64,000 bases of DNA from Castor canadensis (GCF_047511655.1 NC_133391.1:126426384-126490383), one strand, 5' to 3'; shown: positions 45,944 through 61,098, counted from the stretch's first letter. Numbers and translations: made by a program. The notes: generated by a model not told the origin, from the letters alone.

Positions 45944-48900
45944 CTAAAGTATTAGTTTCTTTCTACAGGTTTGGAAGTTTACATACATGTCATAGGAAGT
46001 ATTAGTTTCTTAAAACAACACTTACCCTAATGTCTGCATTGCAGTCTGGTATGTTCTATTTTTACTTTTTTTGCCCCCACTAATAGACTGCAATCCAATT
46101 TTTAAAAAAAAAAAATGATTTATGGATGTCACGCAGTATGTCAGATCAACCAATACGCTATACTGTGCTATAAAAAGTAGTCAAACTCTCTGTGTTCCTC
46201 CAGTTCTGTCTATATGACCTTTGGGTATTTAAGGCTAAGAACAGGCAAACACATATGGTTTCTGAGGCTGTGGTCCTAATGTGTACCAGTGTTTAAAAAC
46301 CTGACTCTTGGACTGGGGTGTGCTCAAGTGGTTATAGCACTCGCCTGGAATGCATGAGGCCCTCGGTTTAATCCCTAGAATCACAAAAGTACACCTGACT
46401 CTCACACTGAGAATGTAGCAAGCCTGTGCCTCCAAATGTAAAGCAAAAACCCACGGTATCTTCAGTGTTTTTTCAAAAGATCTTGTCGCAATCCAGCTGA
46501 ACCTACTGGCCACGTACTTTCAATAAAAATTGGACAAAAGTATATTGGAGTGGTAATGATTACAGTACTTTAGAATAGTTTTCCTTATTCAAGACTATGT
46601 AAGTATATCATTTTGACTAAACAATGTATTTGTAGATTAGGCATCAGAAATCAGTCAGAGATGTAATCCAGTCAACATAAATTTTTCTATGAAAAACTCA
46701 AATTTCATTTTTGTTACTTTAATTTAGTATTTTCGATGGCCTGTGCTATAAGTTTAGAGAAGCAGCTTCTCTACTTCCCTCTGTAACCTTACATATCACC
46801 ACATAGGACACAGAGACAAAGGCTTTCACCTTAGCTACTCAAGAGTTTTGGAAAACACAAAAGAATGGAAGGCTGGTAAGACACTACCACAAAACTACCT
46901 CCATTCACCTCCACATCTCTTCTGTTAAGACAGTAATCAGATAACTTCTCAGCAGCTCTTACATAATCAGAAGGTATAAAGGTTTCTGCTTCGCTCCCCT
47001 TAAAAACACAGCTGCAGAATATAAAACTATTTAGCTGCATTCTAGAATTAGCTTCTCAACAATGGGGTATCCCATAACTACATTGGAAAAATCCATCTCT
47101 TTTGTTTCAGTGTCATTCTTTCTGAATAGAAAACAAGGACCACAGGAAGCTGGTACCTCTGGCTACCTTCCTTTCTCTGTGCAAATTAAGTAAAAAACTA
47201 CCTGAATCTAAAAGCGGCTCACTGGAGCTTTACCAGCTAATTCAGCCAGGACTAGGCTTGGCCCTCCTTTGCCTTGTGTGCATACTTGACGACTGGGCCA
47301 ATGACTACTTATTAAGCCACTGTTGTATATTCTCAAATATACATGCATAATTTTAAAGAGTAATTACAGCCAAAATATCATCATGATCATTCTATCAATA
47401 CAGTATTATAGCACAAGTGACAGTATAAAAAGTTATAGGCTAAAAGTGACATCTTCTCTGGAACTAATGCAAAGTAATGAGAATCATATATTCCACCTAA
47501 TCAGAAGGGAATAATCTAAAGAAGAAAAAAAAAGGCATTACTTCATAAAATGTGTAAGCTAAAACTTCAAACAAAATTAATATTTTTCTTAGTAAACCAA
47601 GCCCTTTAAGTGGCTAAAGTGTGTCCAGAATTGGAAAAGCCCATCATTGTATCTTTATTACACTTACTATATAACATATATTATCCTATACTTTCTCAAA
47701 CATGAATTATTACAAAAACATTTTGTCAGCCAGAAGAACCTGAACAAAATAGGAACAGTAGGATTGAGAGGGAAAAAAGAGGTGAGAATTCTACTAAAGC
47801 TCTAAAGTTAAATTTTAAACCAAAGTATCATTTATTATTAAAGCAAACAATTCAACCAAAAATCAGTGAAATCTATAGCACTGGCTGTAATTTTTAGATC
47901 CATTTTGTATTTGCCTTTATGCAGTAAGTAAAATATAACCCAAAGGATGCCATGTCCAAATTTCAAGACCACAAAAAAAGGTTTTATTCTAAAATCAGTC
48001 CCTTGCTTCCAACAAATGACAACTTGAATCATTTCTAGCCCTTCTTTGCGTCTCCTCCTCCTCATGACTGCTTGTTTAACATTAATTTTTACACTCTGAT
48101 TCTATTAAAACTGCTCAAAAGGTTTGTTTTAGAAACAACAGAAATGGTGTCAGTGTTATATGAAGTCACTCGAATTCTTTTAAAAGGTATTTTATTTTTG
48201 GAGGCCTGGAGGCATGGCTCAAGTGGTAGAGTGCCTACTTAGCAAGCATGAGACCCTGAGTTCAATCTCCAGTACACCAAAAAAAAAAAAAAAAAAGGTA
48301 TTTTTACTCTTGGAATGTAGCTCACCAATAGAGCAGTTGCCTAGCATACTATAGGTTCCAGGTTGACCTCCAAAAACACAAAAATGTAAAATAAAATAAA
48401 AAGTATTTACGTAAAGATGACATACAATAAATAACATTAACAGAGTAATAGTAGACATTTATTGAACCGTACTCTGTATAACACTACTCTTAGTCTTTAC
48501 CCAAATCAGTTTATTCAATCATCACAATCTGAAAAAAAAAAGTAAGTATTATTATTGTTTCCCTTTTACATTAAGAAAGCTGAGGGACTGCCAGGAATAA
48601 TGAATGACACATGCCTGTAGTTCTACCATTTGAGAGGTGGAAGCAAGAGGACTGAAAATGGAAGGCCAGCCTTGGAAATACAGCTAAGACCCTGCCTCAA
48701 AAAAGAAAACTGAGCTGGACAAGGTAGTGCATGTGCATAATCCCAGCACTGGGAAGGCAGAAGCAGGAGATCATGAGTTTCAAGCCAGCCTGGATTACAT
48801 AGTGAAATTCTACTCAAAAGAAAAAAACAAACCAAAAAAGAAAAGAAAAGAAAATTGAGGCATAAAGAGGTTAAGTCACTTGTCCAAGAGCAAACAGCAC

Positions 48901-50439
48901 AATTAATAAGAGGAAAGACAAGGGTTGAACACAGGAAAGGCGCTCAGAACCAGAACCTGCATTACTGCCCTCTTTATTCAAATGCCTCTTAATTCAGTAA
49001 CTAGCAAATAAAGTTTAGTTACATGCTTCTAAATAGGATTCCTAACTGGCCTGCGACTCACAGACTTCCCTGACTATTGCCGTATCACCCGATTTTAGAA
49101 AGAACCTTAATATGTGAGTATAGACACTCACACACCACACCTCCCCCCACACCCTGCCACCCCACTGCCGCCATCACCACCATCACAGACATCTGATCAG
49201 GTTCCTCACCTCCACAATCTCCCAGAGATGTCTGATCATACTGGCCTGCCTTCAGCAAGAATTCTGTTAGGTTGATTTGGCCAGAAACTGGCTCTTTCCA
49301 CCTCTGATGTTTCCTCTTAGTTACTTTCCAGCTACTAACACCTCCCACAACTCACAACTCCCACATCCTCAGCTCCTTGGCTATAAATTGCCACATTTCA
49401 TTGTATTCAGAGTTGTGCCCAATCTCTCTCCCCTACTACAAAACCCCACTGTAGTAGTATCTTCTAAATGCAGCCTATCTTTGACAAGTGTTTGAATAAG
49501 TTTTTTCTTTAACACCTTTCAGTCCAACTGAAAAAGGAGGGAGACAGATATAAAGGAAAAAACCACTGGCAACTACTGCATATCCACAAGCTATGCATAA
49601 CCTTTCTCTGTTCCACAAAACATCAACTGATGTATGCTTATAAAAGGTTCAGGTGGAGAAGAGAAAATAATGAAGAAAGCAAGTAGGAGGAATAAACGTA
49701 TTTTCCACATCTTGTTCTAAAAATGTGGGGGAAAAAGAAATATTCAGTGAGACAATACGCAAATAAGCTTTTTAATAAAACACTCTAAGTACTGCCTCAT
49801 GAAAACCTCAAATGCTTGCAGCTTTTTCTATTTCTAAACAAGAAGAAACAGTGCCACCCAGTGACTGCTTAGTGACTTTAACTAAGAAGCACAGACTTAA
49901 CGCCTTGTGTAAAAAGCAAACCATTAGATTAAGTTTCATTTCTTTTAGCATTTCAAATGTTTCAAAGATTTTTAGCCTCAGGACTACTACCCTTACAATT
50001 TCCCTTTAAGAAAAGTTAGCATCCAAAACGTTTTAAGTCAAAGTCACGTAACTCATCACTAATAACCCAGCAAATTATAGATACTGAAACCTATTTTAGC
50101 CTCACTCTAATCAGTAAGCTACATGAGCAACAAGTATAGAAGGTGGGACACTCTACAAGACAACTGACCTAGTTTCTTCAAGTCAATGGCATGAAAAAGG
50201 AAGAAAGAAAAAAAGGGATAGGGAAGAATATTACTCCAAATTAAAAGATTTTTGAGACACACAACCCAAATGCAATGTAACCACCTTATTAATTTTCCTG
50301 GCTCAAGCAAACCACTTTAAAAATTTATTTAAGAATAACACAGCAAGTTGAATTCAAGAATTAAATGATATTAAGTCACTATTTTTACTATTCTTAGGTA
50401 AACAATAAAAATTAAACAATTATTTAAACAAACTTTTTG

Positions 50440-52925
50440 GCAACAAAAAAAGAGAATTACTAGCCAATCTCATTATTGAACATAGATGGAAAAATCCTCA
50501 ATAAAATAATGGCACACCGATTTCAAAAGCATATAAAAAAGATCATAGACCATGGCCAAGTCAGCTTCCTTCCAGAGATGCAAGGATGGCTCAAATAAGA
50601 AAATCATTAAATGTGAAATACACCTTATTAACAGAAGCAAAGACAAAAACCACTTGATCATCTCAACAGATTCAGAAAAAGCCTTCGATAAAAGTTCTGT
50701 TGAAACTAGGAATAGAAGGAACGTACATCAACATAATAAAGGCTATATATGACAAACCTATAGCCAACATCATACTTAATGGGGAAAAACTCTAAAGTCA
50801 GGAATGCCCCAAGGGTTCCCACCCTCTCCATTCCTAGTCAACATAGTCTCGGAATTCCTACCCAGAGCAATAAGACAGGAAGAAGAAATAAAACGAATAC
50901 AAATAGGTAAGGAAGAAGTCAAACTATCTCTTTTCACACATGACATGATCTTATACTTAAAAGACCCAAAAAACTCCGCCAAAAAACTTCTAGATGCCAT
51001 AAACAGCTTCAGCAAAGTAGAAGAATACAAAATCAACTTACAAAAATCAGTAGCCTTTCTATACGCCAACAATGAACAGATCGAGAAAAAATACAGGAAA
51101 ACAATCCCATTTACAATAGTCTCCAAAAAAAATCTCAAATACCTAGGAATAACCATAACAAAGGATGTAAATGACCTCTATAAAGAGTACTACAAACCAC
51201 TGAAGAAACAGATCGAGGATGACTACAGAAAATTGAAAGACCTCCCATGCTCATGGATTGGAAGAGTCAACATAGTAAAAATGGCTATGCTACAGAAAGC
51301 AATCTACACGTTCAACGCAATTCCCATCAACGTCCCAATGACATACATCACGGAGATTCAAAAATCAACCCTAAAGTTCATTTGGAAGCACAAAAGATCA
51401 CAAATAGCCAAGATAATACAGAGCAAAAAGAGCAAGGCCGGAGGTATCACAATACCTGACTTCAAACTATACAAAGCGCCATACCAATAAAAACAGCATG
51501 ATCCTGGCATAAAAACAGATTGAAGACAAGTGGAACAGAATAGAAGACCCAGATATGAATCCACACAGCTACGCCTGCCCACCTAATTTTTGACAAAGAC
51601 ATCATAAACATACAAAGAAGACAAGACACCCTCTTCAACAAATGTTACTGGGAAAATTGGATATCTGCCTGCAAAAAACTGAAACTAGATTCATGTTTGT
51701 CACCCTTACAAGTGTCAACTCAAGAGGATTAGGGACCTTAATGTGAGACCTGAAACCTTGAAGCCAGGACAGGAAAGAGCAGAGAACACACTGAAAACAA
51801 TAGGCACAGGCGATAACTTCCTTGGTAGAACTCAGGCTCAGAACTAAGAGAAAGAACTGACAAATGGGACTACATGAAATTAAAAAGCTCCTGCATAACA
51901 AAAGAAATGGCTTCTAAATTGAAGAAGCCACCCAGAGAATGGGAGAAAATCTTTGCCAGCTATACATCAGACAAGGGACTAATAACCAGAATATACAGGG
52001 AGCTCAAATAATTAAAGTCCCAAAGAATCAATGACACAATAAAGAAATGGGCAAATGAACTGAACACAGCCTTTTCAAAGGAAGATGCTCAAATGGCTAA
52101 AGAACACATGAAAAAAACACACAACATCCTGGCCATAACAGAAATGCAAATCAAAACCACATTAAGATTCCCGCTCACCCCTGTCAGAATGGCTACCATC
52201 AAGAACACAAACAACAAATGTTGGCAAGGATGTGGGGAAAATGGAACCCTCATAAACTGCTAGTGAGAACGTAAGCTAGTGCAACCACTATGGAAAATAG
52301 TATGCCGGCTCCTTAAACAGACTAAAAATAGATGTGCCATATGACCCAGGAATACCACTCTTAGGGATATACCCAAAGGAATGTGAGTCAGCTTACAACA
52401 AAGACATCTGCACACCCATGTTTACTGTAGTGCTATTCACAATAGCTAAGCAATGGAAACAGCCAAGATGCCCCACCACTGATTAGGAAAATGTGGTATT
52501 TATATACAATGGGATTTACTCAGTCACAAAGAAGAATGCAATGTTGTCATCTGCAGGTAAACAGTTGGAACTGGAGAACAGCATCTTAAGTTAGACTCAG
52601 AAGGCCAAAAGCTGCCTGTTCTCTCCCATGTAGAATACAGACCTAATACAAACACAGAAATAATATGAAACACTGGGCACACTAAGGGGAGGTCATGCAC
52701 AGGAGGGTAAGGTAAAAGAAGGAAACTATGAACTTGAATATGGGTGATATACTCTCTATACAAGAAAGAATACAGAAATCTTAAACCAGCTGAAACCACC
52801 ATAAGAAAGGGACTAAAGTAGAATGTAGATAATAAGAACGATAAACCAATTGGGGGCATAACACATATATACGTGGAAATACCACAAGGAAACTCCCTGT
52901 ACAGCTACCCTTTTTGCAAACAAAC
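50440..52925 (+). mobile_element. L1-C, mirror copy
   Basis: Reverse complement of 20,777-23,262. The ORF2 RT remnant is at 50,804-51,490 with the same FTHDM lesion. Confidence 0.9.
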
Positions 52926-53458
52926 AAAAATGTCATGTTTTTCTTTTTCTCTTTTCTCTTCTGCAAAGTCAGAGAACAGCAGGACAGAACACGTCTGGGG
53001 CGAAGGCAGGGTGTTGGTTTGCACCAATGCAGAGGTAAGTGTAAAACCTACAGCTCAGATTGTATGACTCACTACAGCACACTCTCCAGGTCTCTAAAGT
53101 CCTTTAATCTTAGCAGCAGAAAAAAAAAATAATAATGTTTATACATTTCTTCAGAAAGGTCTTCCATAAGTTGTTACATTTTCTAAACAAATAAATAAAA
53201 ATCAGATAGCTACTGTATGGGTATAAAATAAGTCAGCCTCAAAGGAGAGCTGACTTATTTTATAAGTTATTTTCAGGCTTCTTCTCTTTCCTTAAAGTAT
53301 TTCCTATTAAAAGGTTCTACTTTCCTTTATGGAATTAATACAGCAAAAAGGTATACTCCTCTCCCCCCACAGTCAAATCCCCACACATGTTCATAGCACA
53401 AATGACCCTTTATAAATTATAGGAGTCACTCTTTGAATAATGCAATGCAATCTTTTTA

Positions 53459-54956
53459 TTTTTTTGAGACAGGGACTTGCTTAATTGCTTAGGTTGACCT
53501 TAAACCAAGATGCCTCATGTCCCAGTCTCCCAAGTTCTGGGGTTATAGGCATGGACCAACACGCTCAGTTCAAATAACGTATGTAAAAAGCCAGTATCAA
53601 ATCTGGTAGAGCAAAAGAGAAGATTAAGAATCAACACGTTCTGCCTGGAAGCAAGGGAGGTGGCAGGAAGAGCGAGGGGGCCAAGGGCAGGAGGGAGAAG
53701 TGGCCCAAACAATGTATGCACATGAGTAAATGAATAAAAATGAATATTTTATAAAGAAGAAAAAGAATCAACATGACACGCAGTGTGGTAAAGTCAACCA
53801 AACAAAACTGAAATCAAGATTTAACCTACTTAATGATTTGGTTATAAAGACACATTTGCCTTTAAAATAAAATTTTGCTACACTGTAAATATCTTAAAGA
53901 CTGGGGCTATATGATGTAAATCCCACCTTGTTATTCTCAAACTTAACATTCATAATTTCAACTATCTGGAAGTTTTCCTTAAGAAGCATATCATGAAGTT
54001 ATAAGCATACAAGGAGGAAGCCTAAATGCCTCTCCTTTGAGACTGATTTATTTTATACAAACCCATCTCCAAGTAGGTAGCTGATTCTTTTTTGTTTGTT
54101 TAGAAAATATAACAACTTATTAGGAAGACTTTTCTTAAGAAGCATTTTTATTTATTTTAATTTATATTTATTAAAATTTATATTTATTTTAATAAGTATT
54201 TTTATTTCTGAGGGCACTGGTGTTTAAACTCAGGGCCTCACACTTGGTAGGCTGGCACTCCTACCACTTGAGCTACTCAGCCTCTGCCAGCCCATTTTTT
54301 CTTATAAGCTTTTGTGAGATAGGTCTTGCAAACTATTTCTCCGGGCCGGCTTCAAGCTAGAAATTTCCTGAACTCTGCCTCCTGAGTACCTAGGAGTACT
54401 GGTGCCAGGCTCAGTACTCTTTTCTTTTTCTTTATCATCCAAATAATGCATAGCCCATTTGCTGAAAATGTGATTCGTTATAAACCCTCATCTTTTCAAG
54501 GTCTGCTATATTTTACTCTTGAACATAATACCAATGCAATGTATGTTTTGTTTTCTTCTGTGGTAGATTTTAGTAGCTTCTTAATGACTTTTGGGTTTTA
54601 CTATTTTTATGACTTTCCCCATGAACTACATCTTTGTGCCTTCTGTCATCCTGAATACTGTACATACCTATTGTACACATTAAGCATTTAATATCTATTG
54701 ATGCCTAGGCAGAATAATTTTTTTTTCGTTTATTCATAGTGCATACAATGTTTGGGTCATTTTTCCCCTCCCCTCCGCCCCCACCTACTCCATCTTCCCT
54801 CCTACCGCCTTGCTTCCAAGCAGAAACTGCTCTAGGCAGAGTAATTTAAAATCACTAATATTTAGCTTTGAAATAGGCTTAAACTGGTTATGGAAAAATG
54901 TTATTTTATTGTTGTAAAACAATTTTTGGAGATTCAAACAGAAATATTTTTGGATG
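53459..54956 (-). repeat. 1.2-kb flanking repeat copy 2, mirror
   Basis: Reverse complement of 18,746-20,243, with the same two L1-tail insertions (about 53,637-53,762 and 54,720-54,831). Its right edge meets the L1-A mirror copy's 5' end, as on the left. Confidence 0.92.
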
Positions 54957-56432
54957 GACACACCTTGCAGGCAAGGCCACCGAGAAGAGGCAAAACTTTG
55001 ACCCCTCCACACCTCCAGCCTGCGCAGAGAATCTCCACTTCACGTTAAACGGAGAAAACAAGAGGGCCCCGGGCCGCCAGTCGCCCGCGCCCAGACAGCT
55101 TGGGAATATGCGGACAAGGTGAGCTAAGTGGTACTTCCACAGAAAACCCTGGGTCAGATCAGCATAGTGCCCTGGACAGACGGACCCAAACCAGGGAAAA
55201 AAAAAGAAACTGAGTAATAAGCAATAAGAACAATAAAAACACTTGGCAATGAGGGTGGGGCGCCCTGAGCCCCGAAGAGTGGGGGAGGGGAATCCTCCCC
55301 GAAACTGTAAATAAGCCGAGCCTGGCCGTAGAGGCTGCAGTGGAAGCGGAAGCGCATGCCAGCAACCTGGAGTGGGAAAGCTTGTAAAACTGGCAGTGGG
55401 AGGAAAACTCCACAGGAGAGGGGAGAAGACCCACTTCACACGTGAACTGTAAATAAACACGCAGGCCTGAGAAAGCGGGTGCAGTGTCACCTCCCAAAGT
55501 GTGCTTGGAAAGGGGAAAGCTTGTAGCAGTGGCGGTTGCGCTGAGGAGAACTCTCAGTAAACAAAGCCTGCAGGGCCAGGGGAGTGTTAAGCTCACTCGT
55601 GAGATCCGCATAAATAATGCCTCCAGCAACAGCAGGCTGACAGCAGCGGGCAGGCAAGCCACAGCCGCAGATAGCCATTCACAGACCTATCTCCAAACTC
55701 TTTTTTTTCTCTCTCCCTATGTTTGAGAAGAAAACAACCAAACTACACCTGCATGCTGAAAAACTTACTGAAACTGTATTGCATTTGAACTTGGGACACT
55801 TGGTGGGCTTTTTTGTTTTTTGTGTGCAGTTTTGTTCTACTTTATGCATCCCCTTTGATGAAACAACTACAGAACAACATCTGAGGCACCATCTCCAGGA
55901 TTGGAGGCTGAGGGACAAACACGAAAATTATTAAGACTGAAATTTCATTGCATTTGAACTTGGAGGTTTTTATTTTTTATTTTGTTTTATTTTATATTTT
56001 TTTCTTTCATTTACATATTTTTTTATTTTATTCATATCTTTACTGTTTTTACTTTTTATTTTCAATCCTCTCTCTGTCTCTCTAATGCCTTTTCAGCTTA
56101 CAGTTGATTAGTACAGTCTCTTCCTGTTTATATCTTTGAAATTTTGTTTGTTCCTTTGTTTTGTTTTTTTTTCTACTTGATTATTTGTTTTTCCCTTTTC
56201 CTTTACCTTCTTTGATTTCCATCCCTTCTCACCCTCCCATTCTAAATATCACTAGGGCTATTCCTACAAGCCAGAAAATACTTAATGCACACAGTACAGG
56301 AAAAATAACAATATCAAGGGCAATGATGGGAATACAAAAAAAAGAGGGAAACCACTTTCCACATAGCAAAAAATTAGTGCAGGAACCACAGGGAAATGAA
56401 GAAAACAGGTACTCAGATCCAGACTCCAACAA

Positions 56433-57342
56433 ATGAAGATAAACTATGCCAAAGAATCCAATGAATCCCACAAGAATAATTTAAAAGAAGACATACTACA
56501 GGTACTCAATGAGAATTTTATAGAGATGATACTGGATATGGTCAAACAATATGTACAGGAGACACTCAAGAAATTCCAAGACAACAAAAATAGAGAATTT
56601 AAAAAAGCAAAAGAAGAAATAAAGGAAACCATAGAAGCACTGTATAAACAACAAAGTGAAACAGAGAACACCATTAATAAACAGATAAATGAACTCAGGA
56701 CAGAAATAGTCAACGTTAAAGAGGAAACCACCCAGGATATGGAAAACCTCAGAAAAAAGAATGAAACAGAATTGCAAAACAAAACGGAAGGCCAATACAG
56801 CAGAATAGAACAAACAGAAGACAGAGTCTCAGAACTCAAAGATGAAATGGTAATTAAAGGAAAAACCAAAGAACTATTAATTAAACAACTCAAGACCTGT
56901 GAAAAGTAAATGCAAGAACTCACCAACTCCATCAAAAGACCAAACTTGAGAATCATGGGCATCAAAGAAGGAGAAGAGGTGCAAGCAAAGGCAATGCGTA
57001 ATATATTCAACAAAATAATAACAAAATTTCCCAGATCTAGAGAAAGATATTCCCATACAGATGCAAGAGGCCTCCAGGACACCAAACAGACCAGATCAAA
57101 ATAGAACTACCCCACGACATAGCATCAATAAAACAACACGTACAGAAACGAGGGAAAGAATATTGAAGGCTGTAAGAGAGAAAAAACAAGTAACATACAA
57201 AGGTAAACCCATCAAAATCACAGCAAACTTCTCAACAGAAACATTAAAAGCAAGAAGAGCGTGGGGTGAGATCTTCCGGGCACTGAATGAAAATAACTTC
57301 AACGCCGGGATACTCTACCAGCAAAACTATCATTCCAAGTAG
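56433..57342 (+). pseudogene. L1-A mirror ORF1, broken
   Basis: Coiled-coil segment 56,433-56,909, in-frame stop, RRM-like segment 56,910-57,104, then a frame change to the C-terminal segment 57,061-57,342. It differs from the left copy at four bases in the coiled coil; the inactivating lesions are the same. Confidence 0.9.
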
Positions 57343-60300
57343 ATGGAGCAATAAAAGTCTTCCATGATAAGCAGAAACTAAAACAATATGTGACCACAAA
57401 GCCACCACTACTAAAGATTCTTCAAGGGATTCTGCACACAGAAAGTGAAACCCAACATAACCATGAAAGGACAGGCAGCACCAAACCACAGGAAAAAAAA
57501 AAGCAAGAAAGTAGAGAGTAACCGCAACTTAGGGACACACAATCAAACCTTCAAACAACTAAGACAACTAACTGACAAAAAGTCACCACATAACTATCAG
57601 TACTAACACTTAATGTTAACGGACTTAATTCCCCCATCAAAAGGCACCGTTTGACAAAATGGATTAAAAATGAAGATCCAACAATTTGTTGCTTACAGGA
57701 GACCCATCTCACTGACAGAAATAAGCATAGGCTTAGGATGAAAGGCTGGAAGATATACCAAGCCAATGGTCCCTGAAAACATGCAGGAGTAACAATACTT
57801 ATCTCTGACAAAGTAGACTTCAAACCTACATTGGTCAAACGAGATAGAGAAGGACATTCCATACTAATAAAAGGAGAAATAGACGAAAAGGATAACAATT
57901 ATCAACCTATATGCACCCAATGTCAACGCACCCAATTTCAACAAACATACCCTGAAAGACCTCAAAGCATATATTAACTCCAACACAGTGGTTGTGGGAG
58001 ACATTAACACCCCATTATCATTAATAGATAAGTCATCCAAACCAAAAATCAATAAAGAAATCCAATATCTAAAATATACAATAGATCAAATGGGCCTACT
58101 TGATTTCTACAGAACATTGCATCCAACTTCTACATAATACACTTTCTTCTCAGCAGCCCATGGAACCTTCTCCAAAGTAGATCACATCCTAGGGCACAAA
58201 GCAAGCCTCAGAAAATATAAGAAAATAGAAATTATACCGACATTTGATCTGATCACAATGCAATAAAACTAGAACCCAACAACCAAAATAAAGACAAAAA
58301 CCATGCAAACAGCTGGAAATTGAATAACTCATTGCTTAATGAACAATGGGTCACTGATAAAATAAAAGAGGAAATTAAAAAGTTCCTGGGAGTCAATGAA
58401 AATGAAAACACAACCTACTGGAACCTATGGGACACAGCAAAGGCAGTACTGAGAGGAAAGTTTGTAGCCCTGAGTGCATATATTAAATCAATGACATAAT
58501 GATACATCTCAAACTCCTAGAAAAACAAGAGAAAGCAAATCCCAAAACAAATAGGAGAGAAATAATAAAAACAAGAGCTGATCAATGAAATAGAAACAAA
58601 AAAAACCATACAAAGAATTAATGAAACAAAAAGTTGGTTCTTTGAAAAAATAAACAAGATCGACAGACCCCCTGGCAAACCTGACTAAAATGAGGAGAGA
58701 AAAAACCCAAATTAGTAGAGTCAGGAATGCAAAAGGGGAGATAACAACCAACACCATGGAAGTCCAGGAAATCATCAGAGACTACTTCAAGAACCTATAC
58801 TCAAATAAATTTGAAAATATTAAGGAAATGGACAGATTACTAGATACATATGATCATCCAAAACTGAGCCAAGAGGAAATTAATCACATGAATAGATCTA
58901 TAACACAAAATGAAATTGAAGCAGCAATCAAGAGTCTCCCAAAAAAGAAAAGTCCAGGACCAGATGGATTCTCTGCTGAATTCGATCAGACTTTTAAAGA
59001 AGAACTGATACCAACCCTCCTAACCACTTCCATGAAATAGAAAGGGAAGGAAAACTGCCTAACACATTTTACAAAGCCAGTATTACACTTATCCCAAAAC
59101 CAGGCAAAGACACTTCCAAAAAGGAGAACTATAGGCCAATCTCCTTAATGAACATTGATGCAAAAATCCTCAACAAAATAATGGCAAACCGAATTCAACA
59201 ACACATCAAAAAGATTATTCACCATGACCAAGTAAGCTTCATCCCAGGAATGCGGGGTGGTTCAACATACGAAAATCAATAAACGTAACAAAGCACATTA
59301 ACAGAAGCAAACACAAAAACCACTTGGTCATCTCAGTAGATGCAGAAAAAGCCTTTGATAAGATCCAACACCATTTCATGATAAAAGCTCTAAGAAAAAT
59401 AGGAATAGAAGAAAGTACCTCAACATTATAAAAGCTATATATGACAAACCTACAGCCAGCATTATACTTAATGGACAAAAACTGAAACCATTCCCTCTAA
59501 AATCAGGAACCAGACAAGGATGCCCACTATCTCCACTCCTATTCAACATAGTACTGGAATTCCTAGCCAGAGCAATTAGGCAAGAAGAAGGAATAAAAGG
59601 AACACAAATGGGTAAAGAAACTGTCAAAATATCCCTGTTTGCAGATGACATGATCCTATACCTTAAAGATCCAAAAAACTCTACTCAGAAGCTTTTAGAC
59701 ATCATCAATAGCTACAGCAAGGTAGCAGGATATAAAATCAACATAGAAAAATCATTAGCATTTCTATACACTAATAATGAACAAACTGAAAAAGAATATA
59801 TGAAAACAATTCCATTTACAATAGCCTCAAAAAAAAATCAAATACCTAGGTGTAAACCTAACAAAAGATGTGAATGACCGCTACAAGGAAAACTATAAAC
59901 TTCTGAAGAAAGTGATGAAGACTATAGAAAGTGGAAAGATCTCTTATGCTCATGGATTGGTAGAATCAACACAGTAAAAATGTCGATACTCCCAAATGTA
60001 ATCTACCTGTTTAATGCAATTCCCATCAAAATTCCAATGACATTCATTAAAGAGATTGAAAAATCTACTGTTAAATTTATATGGAAACACAAGAGGCCAT
60101 GAATAGCCAAGGCAATACTCAGTCAAAACAACAATGCTGGAGGTATCACAATACCTGACTTCAAACTATATTACAAAGCAATAGCGATAAAAACAGTATG
60201 GTATTGGCACAAAAACAGACATGAAGACCAGTGGGACAGAATAGAGGATCCAGATATGAAGCCACACAACTATAACCAACTTGTCTTTGACAAAGGCGCT

Positions 60301-61011
60301 AAGAATATATGATGGAGAAAAAAGCAGCCTCTTCAACAAAAACTGCTGGGAAAACTGGTTAGCAGTCTTCAAAAAACTGAAACTAGATCCATGTATATCA
60401 CCCTATACCAAGATTAACTCAAAATGGATCAAGGATCTTAGTATCAGACCACAAACTCTACAGTTGATACAGGAAAGAGTAGGAAATACTCTGGAGTTAG
60501 TAGGTATAGATAAGAACTTTCTCAATGGAACCCCAGCAGCACAGCAACTAAGAGATAGCATAGATAAATGGGACCTCATAAAACTAAAAAGCTTCTGTTC
60601 ATCAAAAGAAACAGTCTCTAAACTGAAGAGAACACCCACAGAGTGGGAGAAAATATTTGCCAGCTACACATCAGACAAAGGACTGATAACCAGAATATAT
60701 AGGGAACTTAAAAAAATAAATTCTCCTAAAACTAATGAACCAATAAAGACATGGGCAAGTGAACTAAACAGAACTTTCTCAAAAGAAGAAATTCAAATGG
60801 CCAAAATACACATGAAAAAATGCTCACCGTCTCTAGCAATAAAGGAAATGCAAACAAAAACCACACTAAGATTCCACCTCACCCGTTAGAACAGCCATCA
60901 TTAGCAACACCACCAACAACAGGTGTTGGCGAGGATGGGGGGAAAAAGGAACCCTCTTACACTGTTGGTGGGAATGTAAACTAGTACAACCACTCTGGAA
61001 AAAAATTTGGA

Positions 61012-61098
61012 GGGGTTGGGGATTTTGCTCAGTGGAAGAGTGCTTGCCTGGCAAGTGCAAGGCCCCGAGTTCGGTCCCCAGCACCGATTAAAAAAAAA
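61012..61098 (+). mobile_element. ID SINE inserted in L1-A mirror copy
   Basis: ggggttggggattttgctca, gtggaagagtgcttgcctgg, gcaagtgcaaggcc and gagttcggtccccagcaccg, then an A tail: close to the classical rodent ID (BC1-related) consensus. TSD aaaaatttggag occurs at 61,001-61,012 and 61,099-61,110. It is absent from the left copy near 9,255, so it arose after the two L1 copies separated. Confidence 0.95.

Larger units (their letters stand above)
37881..59071 (-). repeat. Right arm of giant inverted repeat
   Basis: Reverse complement of 14,624-35,822. The first base after the symmetric interval (37,881) pairs with the last base before the N gap. The right contig also carries 36,023-37,880, which has no left partner because the gap replaces it. 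The outer limit, near 59,071, falls in the reverse-transcriptase part of L1-A ORF2, where identity drops to roughly 92-95%. Confidence 0.97.

Noticed and set aside
14624..59071. Simple allelic duplicate as the complete explanation of the inverted repeat
   Set aside because: Not rejected outright, but insufficient alone: the same L1 differs by 5-8% just outside the arms, far above normal allelic divergence, so a recombination, conversion or mis-join step in the L1 is also needed.
61012..61098. tRNA gene (A and B box promoter elements)
   Set aside because: The A tail, the flanking 12-bp TSD and the classical ID sequence show a SINE, not a tRNA gene. The same applies to the other tRNA-like hits.
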